Positions 59,124-64,000 of a stretch of 64,000 bases of DNA are shown piece after piece. Source of the DNA: Nitrobacter winogradskyi (GTDB lineage: Bacteria; Pseudomonadota; Alphaproteobacteria; Rhizobiales; Xanthobacteraceae); the NCBI RefSeq assembly GCF_006539545.1, contig NZ_BJNF01000071.1, positions 1-64,000 of the forward strand, in the 5' to 3' direction. Position numbers and translations under genes: made by a program. How positions within the stretch are numbered: the stretch's first letter is position 1; every line of letters starts with the position of its first letter. The notes under the pieces are model-generated. The model saw only the letters and a program-made list of their open reading frames with translations. It was not told the origin of the DNA and did not search any database.

Positions 59124-61322
59124 TCAATAATTTGAGACGCCGCACTTAATGAAAAGATTCATGCCGATCAACGGATTCCGGCTGACGATATTGGAAAGGA
59201 TACTTCGGTCAAACCGTTGCTGGGCTATATTCGGAACGAGTACGCTGCCCTCGCGCACGATGCATTCGCACTGCAAACGGCTGCGGTCGAGTGAGCAGGT
59301 CCGGACGAACTGGTCCGGGCCGCCACCTTCCGCGTTCCCGGCAGGCGCGGTCGATATATCTACCAGCGTCGTCAGCAGCACCGACAGGAAGGGGTGTGCG
59401 CATCCCATCGTCCGAACCGCCGTGACGCCCTCCAAGAACATCGCTTGGCTCTGCGCCGATCCGCCGATGGCCTCACCAATGTTCTTGCTTGAGAAGGCAT
59501 CGCCCATGAGCGCAAGGTTGAACGACGCCTCCAGCAGGCGGACTAACGCCAGGCGCTCAACGGCGGAGCTAGGCAGTTTGCAGGCCTCGACCGATTCCGC
59601 AATCACCCCGCCAAAGAAACTCATGTCGCCTCCTTCCAGCCGCTGGACGTCACCGGTGACGACGGCGCGCACCCGGTCGACCCGCGACGGCAGAAAGGCA
59701 TGAGGGGGAAAGGGTGTGCCTTCCATGCGCTGGCGGAAGCGGTCGCGGCGCGCGGCTATGCGCTGTGCCCCTTCAGCGTCCCGCAGCGCGGCGATGCGTT
59801 CCTGCGCCGGCCGGAGTGCGGCGTGGAGAAAGGAAGGGCGCAGCAGGGAAAGGTCATCGCCGAACGCCTTGATCGCTTCCTCCGCCTTTGCCGCAGTCGC
59901 GGCGGCCGAGGCGGCGCTTGCGGTCTGCGAGAAGCGGACCTCGGCTTCCGCTGAATGCCGGCTCGCCTCAACGCTCAGCCGCGAGGCCTCGCGCGGGTCA
60001 AAGGGTGGAGGTCGCGACCCCTGGAAGAAACCGCCTGCGAACAGGATACGGTCGCGCACCAGGTAGCGGTATTGGAAGAGGCCTTCATAAAGTTCTTCTC
60101 GCAACAAAGCGTCGCCGGTCAGAACACAGTCGCGGACCTCAAGCAGAAAATCCGCGCGCTGTTCATCCGACATCGCCACGAAAGACGTGCCGAACCTTTG
60201 CGAGAAGGCCGGTTCGGCGAAGGATTCGACCGCGGCAGCTTTGGCCGCGTCGTAGGTCTGAAGGCCATCAGAAAACCTGATCTTCAGTTCCCTCGCGCTT
60301 GCCCATGCTGACGCCCTCGCCTGGAGCCAAGGGTCAATGAGACCACAATGCTCGTTGAAGCGCGTGACGGTGCCGCCGGACGGCGACCACGGCGGATAGA
60401 TAACCACCGTATGGTAGCCCGGTAGGCCGAGGGTCACATAAGGGCGATCGAGCGAGTCGCGAGAGTCCGACTGACGCACAGGATGTATACCACGCGTATC
60501 GCTGGTCTTGTCGGCAAGTCGCACCGTGCCATTTGGATCACGGACCAGTCGGTAAACAGCGTTGAGCCGGCTGGAGGCGATTGTCACCTCGCCGATGTCA
60601 CCGGAGCGAGCGTCGTTCCGTTTGAAGGTGGCCAATACCCGGATCGGCTGTCCGTCGCGCACGAAGCCGGCGCCGGCCCATTCACCTTCGAGTCGGTCGG
60701 GTACGAGCGCGGCCGGATCGGATTTCTTCCACGGCGTGAAATTTTTGGCCTTGGCAGGCGCCGCCGTGGTCTTAGCCGCCATCGCGGCGTCGGCCGCGTC
60801 TCGCTCAGGCTTGGATGCTGCGGTGATGTTGTCGCGCCGGACGGAGTCGTTTGAGTTTTCGCTCGAATCGGACTTCTGCTCATTTTCAGTAATGTTCGTA
60901 TTCGGGGCCATCTCCCGAGCAACACTGAAAGTCGAACAGCCTGGGTATGTCACCTGTCCCCGGAACTTAAGTCCAGTTTCATCCACGGTGCCACGGAGGC
61001 CAACCGGATGATATCCGGAAGGCCGGTTGAGCCATCTGCCGGTCTTGATGATTATGCCGCCGTCATTGTCCGGCTTCGCAAAAATCTCATAACTTCCCTT
61101 CTTTGCATGCGGGTTTGAGGGAAGGGGGAAAAACTCAAACGTGCCAATATGGTCTCCCGTCGTGCGTTCAGCGAACGTCAAGATCAAACCGGTTAAGCCT
61201 TGTCCACATGTATAAGTGCCAGACCACCTACCGGACAAACCAACGTTGTCAACGGCATTCGACGGCGCGCAAAGAACCAAGCAAGCCAGGATTGCAGCGA
61301 TTGCAGTATGAAGCCTTCTCAT
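59124..61322 (-). CDS. large secreted protein of unknown function
   Basis: A 732-residue exported protein. Residues 1-23 from ATG 61322 form a signal peptide (MRRLHTAIAAILACLVLCAP..NA); a frame to 61343 would add seven residues. Two related beta-rich domains follow, one starting LSGRWSGTYTCGQGLTGLIL and one LEGEWAGAGFVRDGQPIRVL, joined by a Lys/Ala/Ser linker. The second half is mostly helical and Ala/Arg/Glu-rich (ASAASAAATAAKAEEAIKAF), with cysteines near the end (CSLDRSRLQCECIV). No catalytic motif is visible. It sits between two IS remnants, so it came with the island. It may act at the cell surface or in the periplasm; I do not recognise a family. Confidence 0.65.
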   Translation of the reverse strand: MRRLHTAIAAILACLVLCAPSNAVDNVGLSGRWSGTYTCGQGLTGLILTFAERTTGDHIGTFEFFPLPSNPHAKKGSYEIFAKPDNDGGIIIKTGRWLNRPSGYHPVGLRGTVDETGLKFRGQVTYPGCSTFSVAREMAPNTNITENEQKSDSSENSNDSVRRDNITAASKPERDAADAAMAAKTTAAPAKAKNFTPWKKSDPAALVPDRLEGEWAGAGFVRDGQPIRVLATFKRNDARSGDIGEVTIASSRLNAVYRLVRDPNGTVRLADKTSDTRGIHPVRQSDSRDSLDRPYVTLGLPGYHTVVIYPPWSPSGGTVTRFNEHCGLIDPWLQARASAWASARELKIRFSDGLQTYDAAKAAAVESFAEPAFSQRFGTSFVAMSDEQRADFLLEVRDCVLTGDALLREELYEGLFQYRYLVRDRILFAGGFFQGSRPPPFDPREASRLSVEASRHSAEAEVRFSQTASAASAAATAAKAEEAIKAFGDDLSLLRPSFLHAALRPAQERIAALRDAEGAQRIAARRDRFRQRMEGTPFPPHAFLPSRVDRVRAVVTGDVQRLEGGDMSFFGGVIAESVEACKLPSSAVERLALVRLLEASFNLALMGDAFSSKNIGEAIGGSAQSQAMFLEGVTAVRTMGCAHPFLSVLLTTLVDISTAPAGNAEGGGPDQFVRTCSLDRSRLQCECIVREGSVLVPNIAQQRFDRSILSNIVSRNPLIGMNLFIKCGVSNY

Positions 61323-61604
61323 CGGCGGTTCTCGCATAATCACTCAAGCTCTATCGGAAGGTGAAAACGGCAGTCTAGTAATCTAAAAATGGATTCTTCG
61401 GTTATTATTACCTCGGATAAAAGCGGTATCCTGCTGGCCTGGCACAGATGATCGCATCATAGACGCTTTCGGAACAGCCTTCATGAAGGTTTGAGACTCG
61501 CGTCTGTGCTTCTCGAAAGCCACGGCGATGTCGTGGCCGCCACATTTGGCGTCGTAGCTTTTGCAAACCATCAATATGCCAGCTCGCTATGGCTTATTAA
61601 TGCG

Positions 61605-61910
61605 TTATTGCGCGGGAGCGGTGAAGTGCTCGATGCATGGCGGTGATACTCCTTCAATCAATGCGTTGGTTATCCGATGATGGTGGAAGCGGCGAAGATC
61701 TCCAGCCTCGGCAATGATCGTCAGCGCATTGATCGGCCCAATACCTGGGATTTGCCGCAGGAGCAGGTAAATCTTTGCTATGCCGCAGCGGTTCGTCCGC
61801 CTGCGTCTCGGTCTCATTAGGCTACGTGCTTCAGCAATGACCATCCGGAACATACGGATGGCAAGTGCTTCCAGCGGCAACGGCAATCCGATCGATGTGC
61901 TCGCGGTCTC
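61605..61910 (-). pseudogene. second IS110-family transposase remnant
   Basis: A minus-strand stretch encodes LRQIPGIGPINALTIIAEAG and DLRRFHHHR, the conserved Transposase_20 start of IS110-type enzymes, different from the copy at 58210. Both ends are lost; the sequence after FHHHR is not transposase-like. The rest of the 61344-62067 gap (724 bp) holds a 63-codon minus frame at 61383-61574 that I cannot support as a gene. Confidence 0.7.
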
Positions 61911-62067
61911 ATAAAAAATCCGTTAGAAGTGATATCCATTAGAATTTGTGTCTTGCAGACTCTACGACCGACGACATCCCGGCTGCTGCGACGAAGGCCT
62001 CCTTCGTCAGCGCCGTTAACGAGAATGCGCTATAAGCGTAACCTTGGCGTGACACGGAGACGATGAC

Positions 62068-62880
62068 TTGAGTCTGATTGGCCGCTGGCTGATGCAAGCC
62101 AAACCGTCTTTCCGCGAGCGCATGGGCCGTTTGGCAGCGAGACTGGATTGGTTGAGCTGCGCGGAGCGGCTGGAATTGGATCTCGACCCTCGTCCAGAAT
62201 ATGGCTGGCCAATGTTGCGTCAGGCGTATGTCGCAAAGCGTCTTGGGTTGCCAGGATATACCGCCATTGAGTTCGGGGTGGCGGGCGGCAATGGCCTGCT
62301 GGCGATGGAGGCACATGCTCGCCGGATTGAGGCTGCGACGGGTGTGAGGATCGACGTTGTCGGTTTTGATACCGGAGAAGGATTACCTTATTCCGACGAT
62401 AGCCGGGATCATGCCTATGCATGGTCACGAGGCGACTTTGTCATGGATGTCGAGCGGTTGCTTGACCGGTTGACGACGGCGCGCCTGGTTCTCGGCAACG
62501 TCGCGGATACGGTGCGGCCCGCTGTCCATGATCTGTCATCTCCGGTCGGATTCCTTTCCTTCGATCTGGATTTTTATTCAGCGACCAAGAATGCCCTGGC
62601 GCTTTTCGATGCGCCGCCGGCGGCGTTCATGCCGCGCGTCACCTGCTATTTTGATGATGTGATAGGGGGGGTTGAGCTCGCTTATACCCACTTCGCGGGC
62701 GAGCTTCTTGCGATCGTCGATTTCAATGCGAACCATCCTGATATTAAGATCGACCGCGGCCTTGGTGTGCAGCGCGCGCGGCCAGCACTCTGGCTCCAGA
62801 AGCTATATGTAGCACACCTTTTTCGCCATCCGCTGTACTCAGTCCGGGCAGTGCCGAGCGCGGATCTCTCCCTAAAGTGA
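62068..62880 (+). CDS. class I SAM-dependent methyltransferase-like protein (TylF-like)
   Basis: A 270-residue cytoplasmic protein started by TTG 62068 with GGAG 8 bases upstream. The SAM-binding motif I is EFGVAGGNG (residues 68-76), followed by an acidic strand end in VVGFDTGEGLPY and a downstream SFDLDFYSATKNAL block resembling the metal-assisted TylF type of O-methyltransferase. The region VTCYFDDVIGG adds acidic residues suited to a metal site. Its stop overlaps the end of the convergent dioxygenase by 9 bases. It lies next to a dioxygenase and a peptide gene, so it may modify that peptide or a linked small molecule; this is inference. Confidence 0.72.
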   Translation: MSLIGRWLMQAKPSFRERMGRLAARLDWLSCAERLELDLDPRPEYGWPMLRQAYVAKRLGLPGYTAIEFGVAGGNGLLAMEAHARRIEAATGVRIDVVGFDTGEGLPYSDDSRDHAYAWSRGDFVMDVERLLDRLTTARLVLGNVADTVRPAVHDLSSPVGFLSFDLDFYSATKNALALFDAPPAAFMPRVTCYFDDVIGGVELAYTHFAGELLAIVDFNANHPDIKIDRGLGVQRARPALWLQKLYVAHLFRHPLYSVRAVPSADLSLK

Positions 62881-63681
62881 AATTGGCAAAGGCGGTGTGC
62901 CGCAAATGCTCACCCGGTGCATCAGCCGGGTTTGCCCCAGATAGTCGTTCAGCGCGCGATGCATAGTGCAACGATTGTCCCAAAAGACGAGATCACCCGG
63001 GCGCCAACTGTGGCGGAATGTGAGGTCCGGATGCGTGGCCACTGCCAGAAGGTCGTTGCCTAGACAAGTCGCCTCTGCATCATCCATCCCCTCGAAGCCC
63101 ACGGTGCATGCGCCGCTGTGGAAAAGCGTGGCCCGCCGGGTCTCCGGATGTAAGCAAACCAGAGGATGGATCGCCACTTGCTGTCGAGCCTCTGGAAGTA
63201 CGGAGGGCAGAGCGCCGAAAACGCTCTTCGACTCATGTCGCGCCCATAGATGGTCGATCCGTATCCGGATTGACTCGGGCAGCGCCATCAATGCCTCATA
63301 TTGGTTGGACCACTCGGTATCGCCACCAAAGGATGGGACGACCTGCGCGTGCAGCAGCGCCCCCATAGGCGGGGCGGGCAAATAACTGTTATCGGTGTGC
63401 CACGCGCCGCCAAAATTTTGTGCGTCGCCGGGCCGCTTGTTGATCGCCAGCACTTCGGGGCAGTTTTCCATTCCCGCAAGAAAACCATGCGGTTTCACGG
63501 CCCCGAACATCCTCGCTACCGCCACGAGCTGTTGCGAGGTTAAGATTTGTCGTGGAAATACAAGGACTAGATGCTTCATGAGTGCGGCCCGTATCAAGCG
63601 TACGCCGTCGAGATCAATTTCCGAAAGGGTAACGCCTTCAATCGTCGCACCCAGAGATCTTTCGCTGGGCTTGATGTTCAC
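62872..63681 (-). CDS. TauD/TfdA-family Fe(II)/2-oxoglutarate dioxygenase
   Basis: A 269-residue non-haem iron oxygenase. The facial triad is visible: His95 and Asp97 in GAWHTDNSY and His241 in CTMHRALNDY; Arg252 and Arg256 in TRLMHRV would hold 2-oxoglutarate. GTG 63681 is used because GGAAGG lies 8 bases upstream; the only ATG nearby is out of frame. TauD relatives hydroxylate taurine, herbicide acids or amino-acid side chains. No tauABC genes are present. Being divergent from a Cys-rich peptide gene, it could be a tailoring oxygenase; that is inference. Confidence 0.88.
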   Translation of the reverse strand: MNIKPSERSLGATIEGVTLSEIDLDGVRLIRAALMKHLVLVFPRQILTSQQLVAVARMFGAVKPHGFLAGMENCPEVLAINKRPGDAQNFGGAWHTDNSYLPAPPMGALLHAQVVPSFGGDTEWSNQYEALMALPESIRIRIDHLWARHESKSVFGALPSVLPEARQQVAIHPLVCLHPETRRATLFHSGACTVGFEGMDDAEATCLGNDLLAVATHPDLTFRHSWRPGDLVFWDNRCTMHRALNDYLGQTRLMHRVSICGTPPLPISL

Positions 63682-63721
63682 ATCGGCATCCTTCCATCAC
63701 CTTTCGCGCAGGTTAGGACAG

Positions 63722-63750
63722 CTTGCCATTCCGCCGCAAATCTGTATGTT
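63722..63750 (+). promoter_or_regulatory. promoter of the Cys-rich peptide gene
   Basis: CTTGCC (63722-63727), a 17-base spacer and TATGTT (63745-63750) predict a start near 63757, giving a leader of about 38 bases before ATG 63795. Confidence 0.6.
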
Positions 63751-63794
63751 TCATTTAAGGCGTTAGCCTGGGGGGACGACAGGGGATTATTAGT

Positions 63795-63974
63795 ATGTCC
63801 AAAAGTACTTTGATCGAACTTGATCGTGAATTCGAAATGCTCTTGTCTGCACTTGCAGTGTCGGACAGTGCGCTAGAGATTGCGGCGGGAAGCGGCCGCG
63901 TGGGCGAAGGCCGTTCGACCCCTGGGGACGGTACCTCGAGCCAGGGCGTGAACTGCACTTGCTGCTGCAACTGA
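63795..63974 (+). CDS. candidate RiPP precursor peptide, Cys-rich C-terminus
   Basis: A 59-residue peptide. AGGGGA precedes ATG 63795 by 8 bases and a good promoter lies upstream. Residues 1-32 form an acidic, helical, leader-like part (IELDREFEMLLSAL, then VSDSALEIAAG at 22-32, which ends like a leader cleavage region). Residues 33-52 are Gly/Ser/Thr-rich and flexible. The last seven residues are NCTCCCN, with four Cys and one Thr. Leader, spacer and terminal Cys/Thr block resemble precursors of azoline-, thioether- or metallophore-type modified peptides. Maturation enzymes such as YcaO, LanM or DUF692 are not in the window, which ends 26 bases later. A plain small metal-binding protein is the main alternative. 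Confidence 0.6.
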   Translation: MSKSTLIELDREFEMLLSALAVSDSALEIAAGSGRVGEGRSTPGDGTSSQGVNCTCCCN

Positions 63975-64000
63975 ATTCGAGATAGTGCCCTAGCGACGTA

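Noticed and set aside
61383-61574. Minus-strand 63-codon frame near the second IS remnant
   Set aside because: Possibly a fragment of a mobile-element protein, but no motif is clear enough to name it.
62872-63681. Taurine utilisation assignment for the TauD-like gene
   Set aside because: No tauABC transporter or sulfonate genes are nearby and the peptide-linked context points elsewhere, so the symbol tauD is not used.

Overview
The window is about 64 kb of high-GC alphaproteobacterial chromosome. Gene content and dispersed repeats fit the Nitrobacteraceae/Bradyrhizobiaceae (Nitrobacter, Bradyrhizobium, Rhodopseudomonas type). The clues are FeoA/FeoB, a RamB/ScfR-type regulator divergent from isocitrate lyase, an Hsp20 gene with an RpoH-type promoter and a ROSE-like 5' UTR, an MmgR/suhB-type sRNA, CpdR, and many palindromes of two or three families typical of this group. 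The genus cannot be fixed from sequence reading alone.

Region 1 to about 53.9 kb is ordinary core chromosome. In order it holds a YciA-like thioesterase, glycerol-3-phosphate dehydrogenase, a periplasmic molybdenum sulfite dehydrogenase with its cytochrome c (soxC/soxD-like), the glyoxylate-cycle pair (regulator and isocitrate lyase), a PQQ-type sugar dehydrogenase, a GST, an aspartate aminotransferase, an atypical EF-G paralogue, shikimate dehydrogenase, feoAB, glmM, an Fsr-like MFS exporter, two outer-membrane beta-barrels, serC-serA, an S10 peptidase, purA, msrB, galU, a lytic transglycosylase, a DUF459 protein, gltB-gltD, hsp20, hisN, an N-formylglutamate amidohydrolase and cpdR. Several encode linked steps: serC/serA (serine), gltB/gltD (ammonia assimilation), soxC with its cytochrome (sulfite oxidation) and feoA/feoB (ferrous iron import). 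Intergenic gaps are repeatedly filled by palindromic repeats.

At 53994-54068 a tRNA-Val(GAC) marks the border of an accessory region that runs to the window end. It contains a degraded Nudix gene, a truncated and frameshifted large serine recombinase, a DUF5681/terminase pair, remnants of two IS110/IS1111-type elements and a large secreted protein of unknown function. The last segment holds a SAM-methyltransferase-like gene, a TauD-like Fe(II)/2-oxoglutarate dioxygenase and, 114 bp from it and divergent, a 59-residue peptide gene with its own promoter. That peptide has an acidic leader and ends in a Cys-rich tail (NCTCCCN).

The best candidate for a previously undescribed system is this last segment (62068-63974). 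It looks like the left edge of a ribosomally synthesised, post-translationally modified peptide (RiPP) locus whose remaining genes lie beyond the window. Other points of interest are the duplicated ribosome-binding/start region ahead of soxC, the RpoH promoter plus ROSE-like thermometer of hsp20, the sRNA between hisN and the amidohydrolase, the candidate serC leader RNA, and the EF-G paralogue with altered GTPase motifs.
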